A stretch of DNA of 64,000 nucleotides from Leishmania donovani (GCF_000227135.1 NC_018236.1:514958-578957), one strand, 5' to 3'; counted from the stretch's first letter, positions 40,720 to 52,024 are shown. Numbers and translations: made by a program. The notes: a model not told the origin generated them from the sequence alone.

Positions 40720-41436
40720 TCAGTGCTGCTGGCGCTTCTCGAGGAATTGAGGCAGCGGTGTAATACCGGTGTACGCCACAACTTCATCGTATTCCTTGGC
40801 AAGCATGTCCTCCCACGGCACATTGAGATACATGGGCACGGCGGGCTCACCGTGGCGGGAGCAAGGTGCGTTGCGAGAGGCCCACTCCCAATAGAGTCGC
40901 ATGTGTGCCCACTGCGCTGCTGCCAGACGCGGTGCTCCACCCAGCAGCGAGAGCAACCCAAGAGGCAGGCCCGTGTGCTTCCACTCAAAGATCTTCACCG
41001 CCAGCTCCTCCTCTATCGAGCGACCACAACCGGTAATGATGTGCACAAAGTCGTGGCACTGCCTGTACCGCGTCATTACATACGCCAAAGTCGGATCAGC
41101 AATGTGCTTCACCGCCGTCCGCCCACTTGGCAGGAAATGGTTACGGTCCATATAGGCGGCATACCTGAAGCCGAAGGTGGACGGTGCGAGGCCGCGGCTG
41201 AACTCGAGCGCCTCATCGCCCACGACAGGCTGGTGCTTCAAAATGCTGCGGCCCCGCTGGTCAGCCATCATGCAGTTCTTCATGTTCTCCAGCGAATCGA
41301 GCGAGCTGAGCTCGCCCACAGCGGAGACGGCATCTGCATTCGTCGGATCGTGGATCGCCCTTAGGCTTTCAACTGCGAAGGCGGCGGTCCGATGGGCCAA
41401 CGCAACGCCAGTTGCAATAGGCGGCACCCACTGCAT
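40720..41436 (-). CDS. COQ4: Ubiquinone biosynthesis protein COQ4
   Basis: 238 residues from the ATG at 41434-41436. The open frame continues 5' for more than 35 codons without any ATG, so this is the first possible start. The diagnostic COQ4 metal-binding motif HDxxH-x11-E is present: HDFVHIITG with His128, Asp129 and His132, then a Glu in GCGRSIEEELAVKIFEWKH. Other family blocks are LPLGLLSLLGG, YLNVPWEDMLAKEYDEV and NCMMADQRGRSIL. COQ4 acts on the matrix side of the mitochondrial inner membrane in the ubiquinone-synthesis complex and is implicated in C1 decarboxylation/hydroxylation of the ring precursor. The N-terminus is mildly hydrophobic/basic and could serve as a presequence. High confidence. 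Confidence 0.93.
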   Translation of the reverse strand: MQWVPPIATGVALAHRTAAFAVESLRAIHDPTNADAVSAVGELSSLDSLENMKNCMMADQRGRSILKHQPVVGDEALEFSRGLAPSTFGFRYAAYMDRNHFLPSGRTAVKHIADPTLAYVMTRYRQCHDFVHIITGCGRSIEEELAVKIFEWKHTGLPLGLLSLLGGAPRLAAAQWAHMRLYWEWASRNAPCSRHGEPAVPMYLNVPWEDMLAKEYDEVVAYTGITPLPQFLEKRQQH

Positions 41437-44010
41437 GGCGTGCGCACAGAGCAGACGATTTACCGCGCGCGCAAAGATGGCAGGGCTACGCCGCAAGTGC
41501 GCGCACTCACACAGACGTTTAGCGCGTGCAGTCTCGTGAAGCGTGTGTATGCAGCGACTCGGGCTGCAGTTGTTTTGTGCCGTGCAAGGGTTGTGCGGGC
41601 TCCCTGCAATGAGAGTAATTAGATGCTGGAAGACACGCCGGTGGCGAGGGGTGGAGGCCGTGGACCTTTCAGTCCGTGCGAGAGATCTGCTATGAGTATG
41701 CTTAGCGCTTCACACCCGCTAAAGAAGGAAGGCAGCACACACGCGCAACATGGAGAAAGGAAGGACAGAGAGAGAACAGTGGGTGGGTAAGACGGGGCGA
41801 GACGGGTGCGTTGCACAATGTGCAGCGGCTCCGTCCTGTTGCAGCGCCGACCCCACGCGGGAGAACGCAAACGATAAAGGAAAGCGCGAGGTTCAGGTCG
41901 TCAGGAGGTGACCGGCAGTGCCTGCACGTGCGCCTGCATGGGTCTCGACAGCGCCTGCAAACGGGGTTGCTGATCAGGAACAGCGAGAAGTACACTTCGC
42001 TCGCTATTAGGGGTTCACTGCAGACGGAGCGAGAAGCGTGAGTGAGAGGAAAGCAAGAGCAATGCCTCTTCGTTCTCTCTTCCCACCAGCCATCCGGCCG
42101 GCGGTATCCTGAGGCACCTTCCAGTTGAGACAGAGCCCCCCTCCTTCCTCGCGATACAGGCGACCGCGGTTCGTCTCGTGTGGCCTTTCACTGCCTATGC
42201 GGCATGGCCGCGGCTGAGCAGGTTAACGCGCAAAACACACACGCACACAGTAACCAAAAGGCAACGGGGGATCAGGGGGACGGTCGCACAGGACAGGTGC
42301 GGCAGCGCAGAGACGACTGTGCGCACGAGGAGGCGCGCTGAAGATGGAGTCCCACACGGACAAGCAAACGACCTTCTCGAGAGCAGCGGCAGCGTTCTCG
42401 TCTGTCGTCGCACATACACGCACGCACATAATCTCGCGCGATTGCGTCAAGAGAGGACGAAGAGATAAAGAAACGCGGTTGGCATTGTGGGCGCTGCCCG
42501 CTGGCCGCATGTCCTTTTGCCTCATCCGTCCACACTTGGGGGCGGGGAGAGCACATTCCGCCGCGTCTTTTCTACACTCTCGGGCACCAGTTATCCGTTA
42601 AGCAGACTTCTCGGCTAGAACCAGACCTTGTCCGATTCGCGGCGACGGGATTAATGTCGCCGGGAAACTGGTCGAGCACAATTTCAGCGTCTTCTTGTCC
42701 GGGAGAGAGCACACGCAGACACCCTGCTGCTCACAAGACGGGCCATGGGACATTCTTGCGCCGTCGCAAGTGCGCGTACACATATTGGTGAGAAACCCTC
42801 TCTTGTTGCACAGTCCGCGTAGACAGTGCCGTCTGTTCAAAACCACCTGGGGGAGGGGGGTGGGCGCAGTGAGCTGTCGGCGTGCCAGCTGCCTCACAAA
42901 AATGAGAGCTGGGAAGCTGCATGGCGACACGTTGACGGCAACACAATTCACGGTAAGACGCCATCTGCACTGCAAAACCAGAAGCACTGCATGAAATGGC
43001 GATGAAGCTGTGAGAACGCACCGTACAGGTTTGAGCGCTGAGAGGTGAACACCTTACAGCCGCATGTGTAGGTGCAACGAGCATGCTGTATAACGTCCAA
43101 ATATGAATCTTGCCTTCGTCCAAAGGAAAGCAAACACGTCAAAAATGGCGAAGAGGGAGCACAACGCGCCTCCGCAGCGCCGTCCCGTCTTCGCTGGCGT
43201 ATTCGATGAAAAGGGGGCCTGAAAAAAAAAAGGAGAATGGCTCCACCCACAGACAGAGCCAATATATATATATATATATAAGGCGGGGCGGGGCGGGACG
43301 GGCGGCCGTTCTTGCCATCTCCTTCGGGGAGCGATGGTGTTTTGGGTGGACGACAACGCGCCACCACTTTCGCTGGACGCCCATCGTCTGCGCAACAGCC
43401 TAGATAAAGCGTAGGTGGAATGCGAGCGTCCCTAGCCGCCATGCATTTGAGCTTCTACGGCTGCGCGCACACACACACCTGACGTGTCTTCGCCCCGGCC
43501 TCATCGTCTCCCCTCCCTCCCCCCGTCCCCTGATTTTCATGTGAGCGTAAGTCACCCGTGATCCGTTGTGCCCAATCCTCCTTCGAAATACACTAGCAAG
43601 CTTGGCGAGACGCTCTAACGTTGCACGGCTGTGCATTACCCACACGCACACACCGTGTGTGATACCGGGAGAGCGAGAGGGGCATCCTCAAAGGTGGAGG
43701 CGGGATGGAAGCGAAAACATCGGTGAAGCGAAGCACGAGAAGATCGAAAAGCGCAGGTGAAAGTTACCATGGCGATAATGATGAGGGGGAGAGCGCGCGC
43801 TTGGTAGTGGAGGAGGCACCGAGTATCGAACCCGTCACAGCCAACACCATCACCTACTCATACAGATGCAATCGTAGCATCGGTTAAGCTTACACACGCG
43901 CGACGATTACATGCCACTGCTCCTCCATCCACCTCGGCTTGGCGACAGCCCAAGTAATACCGGGTGGATGGGAGGCAGCCATGCGGTGCATGGATCGATG
44001 AGTAACTTTC
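41437..44010. other. Long gene-free stretch
   Basis: 2.6 kb between the ABC pseudogene and COQ4, of lower GC content than the coding regions. It holds a TA dinucleotide run at 43262-43281 and A10 near 43219-43228. A minus-strand frame at 42598-42783 encodes an intriguing six-cysteine pattern but has no convincing start (see findings). A 164-codon ATG frame at 42948-43442 includes a hydrophobic stretch encoded by the TA run and is probably chance. No gene called. Confidence 0.5.
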
Positions 44011-45800
44011 CTATGCACGCCTAAAAGCCGCCACCGCCACCGACACCGACAGCTTCACCGCTGCCTCTCTCTCGTCTTCGCCGTCGCTGCGTGATGTGCG
44101 GGATGCCTGATGAGGTGACGACGCCGTCGACCTCGTCAAAGCCCATCGTGGTACGCCCGTTTTGCAGCTGGCGGTCGGCGAGCTACCAGTGCGCGATACG
44201 AAGCTGCAGGGGCACGCGTCGTCAGTGCCCTGCTGACGCTGCCGTGCCCGCATCAATAGCAAGTATCTTGTGCGCGTTGGTGATGGTGGAGCGGCTCTAG
44301 CCAATGACGATAATCGTGCAGCTCTCGCAAAGGTTAGCGATGAGCTGATTGAAAACACGCTGCTTGCGCAGGAGTGCATGTGCGATAGCAATGCGCTGCC
44401 GCTGACCGCCGCTCCATCCCCCGCCTCACTCCCCGACGAATGTGCTGTAGCCATCCGAGAGTCCGACGATAAAGCTGTGTGCATTAACCGCCTTTGCCGC
44501 CGTCACGGCGGCCTCATGCGAGGCCTTCTCCAGTCCGTGGCTGATGTTGTCCTCAGCAGAACAGCTGAAGACTGCATGTCCTGGGCCACCACTGCGCACT
44601 GATGGTGCAGCCACTTGAAAAGAAGGTCGCGAATGTCTCGCCCGTCGACGAGAACGCACATCACCTGTGGCTCGTACATGCAGAGCATGGTGGTGGACTT
44701 GCCGCCGCCAGAGCCGCCGACGATGGCGGTGACGGAGCTGTGCGGAAACTCGCCGGAGATGCTGATCAAAACAATGCGGCCACGTCGCGCTTGGTGGTGC
44801 AAGCAGATGCAGTCTAGCACCCTTGACTCCACACCAGCGGTGGCGGTCTCACTGCCTTTCGTTGGGGCAAGATCGGTTTTCACCTCAAGCACGGTGAGCA
44901 TGCACTCGGCCGCACCGATGCTTTTCCTGAGCTGGTTCAGTGCGCCGTTCAGCACCTGATATGCCGAGATCATCCAGCTGAAGTACAGCTAGAAGGTGGC
45001 CAGCTGGCCAGCGGCAACGTCGTGCGGCTGCGCCACGACGCTGTACCCGTCAAAGCCTAGCATCACTGCTGCTGAAGCCCAGCTCCAGAAGGCTTGTGGC
45101 GCAGAGCGTGCCGGAGAAGTCAATGGCTTTGCGAGGTGTCTTGCTCAGTGTCGTGCCCATCGCTGCCACAAACTTCTCGTGCTCCTCGGCCGAGAAGGCG
45201 CAGCTGATGCGGATGCTCGAGAAGGCGTCGGTGGCTGTGCTGCTGCCCTGCGCCAGCGCGTCTCAGGCGCCGCGGTAGATGCAAGCCACCTACCGCGCGT
45301 ACGTCCCGGTGGTGAGGATGATGGGTAAGACCATCATCTGCGTGATCATTGCACGCCGCCAGCAAGCAAGAAAGTACATCGGCATGGCCCCGATGGGCGT
45401 GTTGACCTTGGTCAGGGTCAAGCTCATGAGCATCTGAACTGGCTGCGCGGTCACCTAGACGCCATTCGCCATGCACGCCGTCAGCGATCCGACGGTGGTG
45501 CAGTCGCAGAAGCGCATGCAGGGGTAGACGAGCTTGGCCAAGAGGTGCTCACGGGTGCCCATGGTGAGGTTGCGTTTGACGAGGATGCTTCAGAAAGAGC
45601 GGGCGCTGCCGTCCAATGAAGGCAACTGCGCATCGCCGCCATGACGACCCCCCCTCTCTCCGAGGGCTTCTCCTTCGGGTACGTCGTTGTCCACGTCGAG
45701 GAGGCGTGAGATAGGGACCCGAATCCCGATCAGCACGACGAGGTACAAAGTCAGCACCACACGCAGGCCCTGCGCGCATGAGGCGCCCACTACGTGACGC
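44011..45800 (-). pseudogene. Decayed ABCB-type half-transporter
   Basis: A single transmembrane-plus-nucleotide-binding unit is recognisable, with in-frame stops and frameshifts. TMD remnants: LTLYLVVLIGIRVPISRLLD (about 45700-45760), PMYFLACWRRAMITQMMVLP followed by a stop, and SSIRISCAFSAEEHEKFVAA, the typical ABCB linker helix (about 45150-45230). NBD remnants: Walker A VGGSGGGKST (44692-44718), a Q-loop region, GYSTFVGE followed by a stop, the signature in altered form WSGGQRQRIAIAHAL (near 44376-44418), and an H-loop-like STITNAHKILAIDAG preceded by a stop. The invariant first residue of LSGGQ is Trp. P-glycoprotein/mitochondrial-type exporter ancestry is clear; the gene cannot make a full protein as it stands. 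Confidence 0.85.
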
Positions 45801-47038
45801 GCCTCCAGCTAAACTCATCCCACTTGCCACATACTTTCGACTACCATGGGCGCCGCTATGCAGGCGACGTCGCCGGAGAAGGCGCTGCGAAGAAATATGT
45901 GAGGTCCCCACCACGCACAGCGGACAGGATAAGAAAAGCACTCCCAAGACCCAAAAGAGACAGAGAGATGAGCCGTGAGCAGGGGAGCAAAGAACAGGCC
46001 ACTCCGTCAGGAGACGAACGGAAGAGCGTTGTTCCCGGGCGTGTGATGAGATACGGAAGTGTGCGTGGGGCCCGTTGGATGGAGCGCATATGTCCAAGGC
46101 AGGAGAAGAACGCGCAGCGTGGAGGCCCAAGGAGGGAGCTTAGCCAAAGACACGACACTGTCAGACGCAGGCGTAAAGCACTGGTTCCATACTGCAGACA
46201 CGAGCAGGCCACAAAGAGAGGATAGCAGCGCTGGCCGATGCGTCGACAGGTACGCGCGGATGAGCGTATCAATAGAAGGCAGGTCGCGGTCGGCCCTTCT
46301 CTGCGCGACCGGTGAGAGTGAGAGAGGAAGACCGTTGGAGAGAAGGAAGCAGGAGGAACGGTGGGACATCATGAGAGCGACATCTGGGCACCGTCCATAT
46401 GCGGGTTGCCCACCATCAAGCGCACATCACTCACAGTCTCTACAAAAAGGCGTTGGCAATAACACGGATGCGATGCAGCGGGAGACTGGGGTGCACTCAC
46501 CGAATCGCCGACACAGCTCTATGGAGAGAAGGGAAAAGAGCAAGCGGGCATCATCATCACGCCAGCGTTGCCGGTGTGCACTGTTGTCTTCCACCCACCC
46601 CCTCACCGGAAGTGTAGCGAAGATGCGACAGAAAACAAACACCTCCATGGCGGGAAGCACACGTCTGCCAAGCACATGGTAACACGAGTGGCAGTGCTTC
46701 AGCGGCCTCGATCGAGTCAGTTGTTAACGTTTTTACGGTGCAGCCCCTCCGTCATCGGCACCCGAAAGCACACCACGACGTGGTGACAAAAATGCGTGAT
46801 GAGGCTGCAGCATCATCGATGATGGCCGTCTCAGACAACAACAACGCGGTCGGGGTAGAAGGGAGAGGCGGCGTCACGCACGATCCCCTTCTTGAGCAGG
46901 CAATGAGAGGAGAAATGGGAGGCGCAGCACTGTCCAAAGTGCAGCGTCCGCTGGGCACAGTGTCTAAAACGCGTCTCCGCGGCCAACACACAGCCACGGG
47001 GGGAGACCAAAGAGGAGGAGAGCATTAAGAAAGTAGGC
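45801..47038. other. Intergenic spacer
   Basis: 1.2 kb between the J-domain gene and the ABC pseudogene. Frames are short and featureless. No gene seen. Confidence 0.6.
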
Positions 47039-48280
47039 TCATGCTTTGCCTCCACCGCTGCTGTGGCTCTTACTGTTACTCGACTGAAAGCCGCCGCCAC
47101 TTCCCTTGTGGTTACTCGAAGTTCCGCCGTAGCGCCTGTTTTTGTTAGGAGGGCCACCGCGGTGGTTGCGCATGGACCTGTGCGACATCTTCCGCGACGA
47201 GTTGTGCACGCGGCCCACGCCTCCCTCAAAGTGCCCATGCGGCGCGGGACCCCCGCTCATCTGATGTACACCGTAGAACGGGGTCGCGTGTGCGTATGGC
47301 ATGTCATACGCCTCTTCGTCGCCTGGATAGTACCCGAACGGGTCCCCATTTTCCTCGGAAGAGCCATCGAAGTACGGCTCCTCCTCCATCATCTCATACA
47401 GCTCAAACGGCACTTCATCCGGCGACTCGGCATGGTAGAAGGGCCCGTGTCCCCCATGATAGCGGTGCCGCTTTGCGTGGTGCGGCTTCGCCCCTTTGCG
47501 CCGCTGCGGCTGATTGTCGCTGCTCCACCGGTTGAACTCCTCCAACACCGCCGCTGCGCTCTCCTTCCCGAGGGCGTTGGCAATGAACTCGAAGCTCTTG
47601 CCATCTTGGTACATGTTCACCATCGCCTTCACCTGCTCCTCAGGCCAGGTCGTGGAGGACGAGCTCTTCTTTCCAGCATGTGACTGCCTACCGTCACAGC
47701 TGCCGGACGACTGCCGCGGTCTGGCCGAGGCATTACCGCGCGGTGGTCGCCATCGGTCGTTGGCGCGGTAAAACGCCTCCACGTGCATGTTTCGGACAAA
47801 GCCGTCCTCCTCATTTTGCCGTCGCATCTCTTCCCACATGAGCTCGTACATGAGGGGGTCCATGTCTTCATACCACGGCTGATACGCACTGTCCTGCTTT
47901 GAGTAGTAGGAGGAGGACGAGGAGTCGGATGCCCCACTTGCGTTTGGCGCGCGCGTAGCCTCGAAGAGCCGCCTGCCCGCCTGATGAAACTGCTTCACCG
48001 TGTTGTAGGCGTTGTTAATGTCCGTCATGCGGTTCGTGCTAGAAGCCGCAGAGGAGTTCGACACGTCTGGATGATGCTCCTTGGCGAGGTCTCCGTAGCG
48101 CTTCTTCACATCGGTCAAAGTGGCCGAGGCGTGCACCCCAAGTACTTTGTACGCCTTGCGCACATCGTCCTCCGTCGGAACCGTCGCGCAGTGCCGGCAC
48201 GCCGAAAATGCGAGGGAACCAGGCAGAGACTGGCACGCACGATTAACGAGACGCACGCGCCACCGGCGGATGCCGTGCAT
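47039..48280 (-). CDS. J-domain (DnaJ/HSP40-type) protein
   Basis: 413 residues from the ATG at 48278-48280; the frame is open upstream through spacer sequence. Residues 1-35 are basic and hydroxylated (MHGIRRWRVRLVNRACQSL), a likely mitochondrial presequence. A J-domain spans about 38-105: DVRKAYKVLGVHASATLTDV, KKRYGDLAKEHHPDV with the HPD triad at 70-72, and DINNAYNTVKQFH. The rest lacks the Gly/Phe and zinc-finger regions of type I/II DnaJ, so it is a type III J-protein. A second small domain (WPEEQVKAMVNMYQDGKSFE, about 215-255) resembles a SANT/Myb-like or helical module. The tail is His/Gly/Ser-rich. It would stimulate an Hsp70 partner. Confidence 0.88.
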   Translation of the reverse strand: MHGIRRWRVRLVNRACQSLPGSLAFSACRHCATVPTEDDVRKAYKVLGVHASATLTDVKKRYGDLAKEHHPDVSNSSAASSTNRMTDINNAYNTVKQFHQAGRRLFEATRAPNASGASDSSSSSYYSKQDSAYQPWYEDMDPLMYELMWEEMRRQNEEDGFVRNMHVEAFYRANDRWRPPRGNASARPRQSSGSCDGRQSHAGKKSSSSTTWPEEQVKAMVNMYQDGKSFEFIANALGKESAAAVLEEFNRWSSDNQPQRRKGAKPHHAKRHRYHGGHGPFYHAESPDEVPFELYEMMEEEPYFDGSSEENGDPFGYYPGDEEAYDMPYAHATPFYGVHQMSGGPAPHGHFEGGVGRVHNSSRKMSHRSMRNHRGGPPNKNRRYGGTSSNHKGSGGGFQSSNSKSHSSGGGKA

Positions 48281-49210
48281 GATGGCAGGCGTGCCGGATA
48301 GTAAAACACGTCGTGCCACGCTCTTGTGGGAGCTCGCTCTTTCTCTTGGCTCTCGTCTAAAAGAGGGGTCGCAGCCGGACAGCAACGGCGGGTGGCTACG
48401 GAAAGCGTATGGGTGTATATGTGTCGGTGTGTGCGACAGTGCGTCTACAAAGGAGGATGTGGACGCTGCTGCAGCCAACGGAAACAAGCGCACCGTAGCA
48501 GCTCCTTCTCCGTTGACTTGACAGCAATAGAAGAAGGCTGCGGCGGAGCAGTCGCGAGCGCACACGCCAACACGCTCCAACCACTGTCACCTCCGCCACG
48601 TGTTTCGAACGGTCAAGACTCTCGCTGATGGCACGAGTGGCGAATCGGTAGCATAGAATATCACGTGTCGTGTGGGGCGTAAGAGCAGTGCGAAGGACGG
48701 GGAGAAGGTTGTGGAGGTGGAGACGCAGCCTGTGCGGGGCTTATCTAAGAGAAAAAGCAAGAGGTCGGCAGAATTGAGCCCCAACGGGAGCATCATATTG
48801 TGTTCCACATTCCTGCACAGTGCGCGGCTCGAAGCGCTGCTTTGGTCGGTTTCTCGTCTTGTTGTACCGCTCTTTTTGTCTTCGGTATTCAGTGGAGTGG
48901 CACCGCCTGCGGCGCGCGCGCCACCAAAGAGGAAGCGAGCAAACACACGCAGGGGAGAACAATGAGGGAAAGGTGAGGCTGACGGCAAAGCCCAAGAGCA
49001 GCGGCAGCGCCACTCAGCGTCACTGCGGTTTTGCACATGTGTGAGAGCACGGGCAGGCCGGAGTGTGAGCTTGAGAGAAGAGGCGCAGCGCTACAGCGCT
49101 CACGAGCTCTCTTCCCTCAATCGCACGAGAACGAGCCCTCCCTCCCCCGCCATGGCCATTGCAAGTGCGCGTTCGACTCGTCAGCGAAGAGCGCGACTGC
49201 GGTCGCATTA
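48281..49210. other. Intergenic spacer
   Basis: 930 bp with minus-strand pyrimidine stretches near 48340-48370 and 48700-48780. No coding signal. Confidence 0.6.
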
Positions 49211-49606
49211 CTAAAGGTCCTCATCCAGCTTGTTCTGTGTTGAGTCGAGGTATTCTGACATCTTGGCGTCCAGGAAGACAACGGACTTGTAGCCGCGCGC
49301 CGCTAAGTAGGTAGCGGCCGAGGAGGCCCGGACCTGATTTAAGGCGTACACGAGAATGCGGTCTTTCTTGTGTGGCTTACGCACGCCGTACTTTCTCTGA
49401 AAGGCCGACTCCCGCATCTGCATAGCGTCGTAGAAGTCGCGAAAGTAGATCACTAGCGCGTGTGGAAGCGGCCGCACGGCCTGCACCTCGAATTCCTCAC
49501 GTACATCCAGCAGGTACACCCCGTTCGCGCTGCCGGCCTGGAGCGCGCGCACGACCGCCTGGGCCTCGTACACATTGAAGGCGTGTGTAAATTCTGGCAG
49601 CGACAT
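49211..49606 (-). CDS. Single-domain rhodanese-like protein lacking the catalytic Cys
   Basis: 131 residues. A rhodanese fold is indicated by the ANGVYLLDVREEFEVQAV block (Asp-Val-Arg at the end of the first strand) and a C-terminal AATYLAARGYKSVVFLDAKM block. The active-site loop reads LVYALNQVRASSA, where active enzymes have YCxxGxR, so the sulfur-carrying Cys is replaced by Ala88 and the Gly is lost. It is therefore predicted to be unable to transfer sulfur in the classical way and may bind partners. It is the last of three tandem paralogues in transcription order. Confidence 0.85.
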   Translation of the reverse strand: MSLPEFTHAFNVYEAQAVVRALQAGSANGVYLLDVREEFEVQAVRPLPHALVIYFRDFYDAMQMRESAFQRKYGVRKPHKKDRILVYALNQVRASSAATYLAARGYKSVVFLDAKMSEYLDSTQNKLDEDL

Positions 49607-50258
49607 CGCAACGAAACAGAAGTGACTTAGCTATCACGCAAAACAGTCTTATCGTGCGGCGCGTAGATAGTCTGGGAGATGGCAGCTCTATGAGAGCAGA
49701 AGAGCAAGAACGACTCTTTCTGCGCCGATGTCTTGCAGATGCGCGCACCCCAGAGCAAGGGCAAGTGTACGTACAGTGCGCGCCGCGAGGGAGAGGGCGC
49801 GGCTGCGGTCACCTCTGTTGCGATGACGGAGTGCGTTCTCAAGGTGGTAAATAAAAGAAAGATGGAGAGGAGGAGCGCGAGGAAGCATGAAGCCCAGGCA
49901 GACGCGGCGTCTCGAGGGACCAACACGAAGGCAAGCAGCTACGAAGAGGGACGTGACAAAAATGAAGCGGGCATATGGGCAGGAGCGCAGGGGGACGCCA
50001 TTCATGGATGCCACGAGTGTTGGCAAGCAGCTTGAGGGTACCGTGCAGCACTGGTATACAATGGGTAGGTGTGCGCGACTCCTTTGCAGTAGCCCGCGGG
50101 GCGCAGATGTTGCACACAAATCAGGCAACGCGTCGCTACCTTTTCTTTTCCTTGTTCAGGAGGTGCCGTCCGAGTGAGAGGCGCTGTAACGATCGTAAGA
50201 ACAGCTGAATCGAGTGATCCTGCACACGGTAACGAAATAATCGTCCGTCCAATCTCCT
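49607..50258. other. Intergenic spacer
   Basis: 650 bp between rhodanese paralogues 2 and 1. No coding signal. Confidence 0.6.
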
Positions 50259-50711
50259 TCACTTGAGTGGAGTATGCAAAGACTCTGGCGCCGCCGCAGA
50301 GGTGCTGGGGGTGCCGTATGCATGGTACCACTGAGCCCAGCTGCCGGAGAAATTGCCGACGTTTTCAAAGCCAAGTTCCTCTGCGATCTCGCAGGCGATG
50401 GCAGAGCGGACGCCGTGGGCGCAGTAGAGCACCATCTGAGTCACTCCTTGGACGGGGCGAGCACCGCCGAAGAAGAACTCGAATTCATCATCCTCGAGGA
50501 TACCGTCCTGGCTGAGAACATCCCGCAGAACCGGTAGCGGAACATTAATGGCAGAAGGAATCATCCCCGTCGCCGCGACCTCGGCCGTCGATCTAACGTC
50601 GATGAGTTGGATGTTGCGGACAGCATCACTACAACTCTGCTTCGCTTTTACAATCTTCGCCACCTGGTCGATGCTCAAGCACCGGCATAGACACCAAGTT
50701 CGTCTAATCAT
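50259..50711 (-). CDS. Single-domain rhodanese (sulfurtransferase)
   Basis: 150 residues, first ATG of the frame. It shows the rhodanese blocks IQLIDVRSTAEVAATGMIPS and AINVPLPVLRDVL (CH2A/WPE-like region), the intact active-site loop VLYCAHGVRSA with Cys97, and the C-terminal block LGFENVGNFSGSWAQWYHAY. Such TSTD1/HSP67B2-type proteins move sulfane sulfur, for example from thiosulfate to thiols or cyanide, or to other acceptors. The Cys-rich N-terminus (MIRRTWCLCRCLS) could be a weak presequence or a metal-binding element. It lies between the inactive paralogue (49211-49606) and the active paralogue (51662-52024). Confidence 0.88.
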   Translation of the reverse strand: MIRRTWCLCRCLSIDQVAKIVKAKQSCSDAVRNIQLIDVRSTAEVAATGMIPSAINVPLPVLRDVLSQDGILEDDEFEFFFGGARPVQGVTQMVLYCAHGVRSAIACEIAEELGFENVGNFSGSWAQWYHAYGTPSTSAAAPESLHTPLK

Positions 50712-51661
50712 CGTCCACCGGCGCTGAAACCAGTAGCGTGCACGCGAACGATGTTAAGGAGACGATTGTCTGCCTGACGCTACCCAAGCACATGCTCTGA
50801 GCGGCGGAGAACGCCGCAGATCAGGGGAAGCGCGCAAGGGGATAGGCTGAGAGACACAAAGGAAGGGCAAACAACAGCGCTGATCCCCTTGCGGACACGA
50901 GCCGCCATCAGGTAAGGCCAGTTAAGTGATGGCGCGAAATGCACTGCCCAAGTTAAACTAGCGCACAAACAACGGAAGCACATAATGAATAACAAGCAGA
51001 GAGAGAGGCGTAGCGAGGAAGTGATGAGGAGTGCAGCACACCGAGCAGAACAAGAGACGACAAGTGCGGTGCGCTGTCCACCATGTATCGACCGCAACCC
51101 ACCAGGGAGCGGTACTAATCGACACCAACAGGGCCGCAAGCGAGGCAGCGTTGCAGCCGATGAGCTATCTAGAGATTGGAGGGAGGATTACGTCTACCCG
51201 CGGATGCGCAAACGTCTCCTTTCGCGCCTCGGTGCGTCAGGGAGCACTACCATGAATGGCACCGCGCAGTCAATGCCTTGCATGCCTTCTTCTCACGGGA
51301 ATCGCTCTTGCATATCCGCTGACATCGGCTGGGTCAACATGGCACCCGAAAAAGAAAAAGAGGCAGAAAAACCAGAGCGGCAGCACCGCTGCCGCAGCGT
51401 ACGTGGCAGCACGACGGAGATGAGGAGAGGCGTGACGACTAAGCGGCAAGCAACGCTGTTGACGAAACAGAGAGCAAAATAATAAGCGATATCTCTCATG
51501 CCACCTTGACATTGCCAGCTGCAGCACCGCGCGTGTGGATCTACCCCCGCGTGGTGCCGGCGTCGAGAAGGTGTTAGTAGGTGCATGAGGGCTAGCTATC
51601 ACAATCAGCCAATACCACGGAGCGTGATGGCTAGCGAAGGGGCAGTGAAGCGCCAGTTCGC
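50712..51661. other. Intergenic spacer
   Basis: 950 bp between rhodanese paralogues 3 and 2. No gene seen. Confidence 0.6.
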
Positions 51662-52024
51662 CTATGCTGCGCACTTTTCTTGCTCCGACCACTCCGCCCA
51701 GCTGCCGGGGTACACATCGACGTTTGTGTAGCCACTGGAATGAAGCGCGGCAGCCGCCCTCTCCGCGCGCATGCCGCGAAGGCAGTAAGTCACAACATGG
51801 TCTGAAACCTCCGGCTTGGGTGCGCTGTACTTCTTCTTGAACTCGTCGGCCGTCAGCTGAAGCGCGGTCTCCAGCTGGTCGAGAGGGACATGGACAGAGG
51901 CCGGGATGGCGCCCTCTGCCACTTCATCGGCGTTACGCACGTCCAAAATGCACATGTGCAGATCGCCCGACAGCTTCTTCGCCACCAGCGCCTTCATGGC
52001 TGCGTAAGTCAGACGCTGCATCAT
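51662..52024 (-). CDS. Single-domain rhodanese (sulfurtransferase)
   Basis: 120 residues from the first of two adjacent ATGs (52019-52024); the longer frame upstream crosses a pyrimidine-rich stretch (52050-52100). Blocks: MCILDVRNADEVAEGAIPAS, VHVPLDQLETALQLT, the active-site loop VTYCLRGMRAERAA with Cys81, and the C-terminal SGYTNVDVYPGSWAEWS, closest in layout to human TSTD1-type sulfurtransferases. It is predicted to be an active persulfide/thiosulfate sulfurtransferase. It is the first of the three tandem paralogues to be transcribed after JBP1. Confidence 0.88.
   Translation of the reverse strand: MMQRLTYAAMKALVAKKLSGDLHMCILDVRNADEVAEGAIPASVHVPLDQLETALQLTADEFKKKYSAPKPEVSDHVVTYCLRGMRAERAAAALHSSGYTNVDVYPGSWAEWSEQEKCAA

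Noticed and set aside
42948..43442. 164-codon ATG-started minus frame with a hydrophobic stretch
   Set aside because: The hydrophobic part is the translated TA dinucleotide repeat; the rest is featureless and no acceptor is evident.
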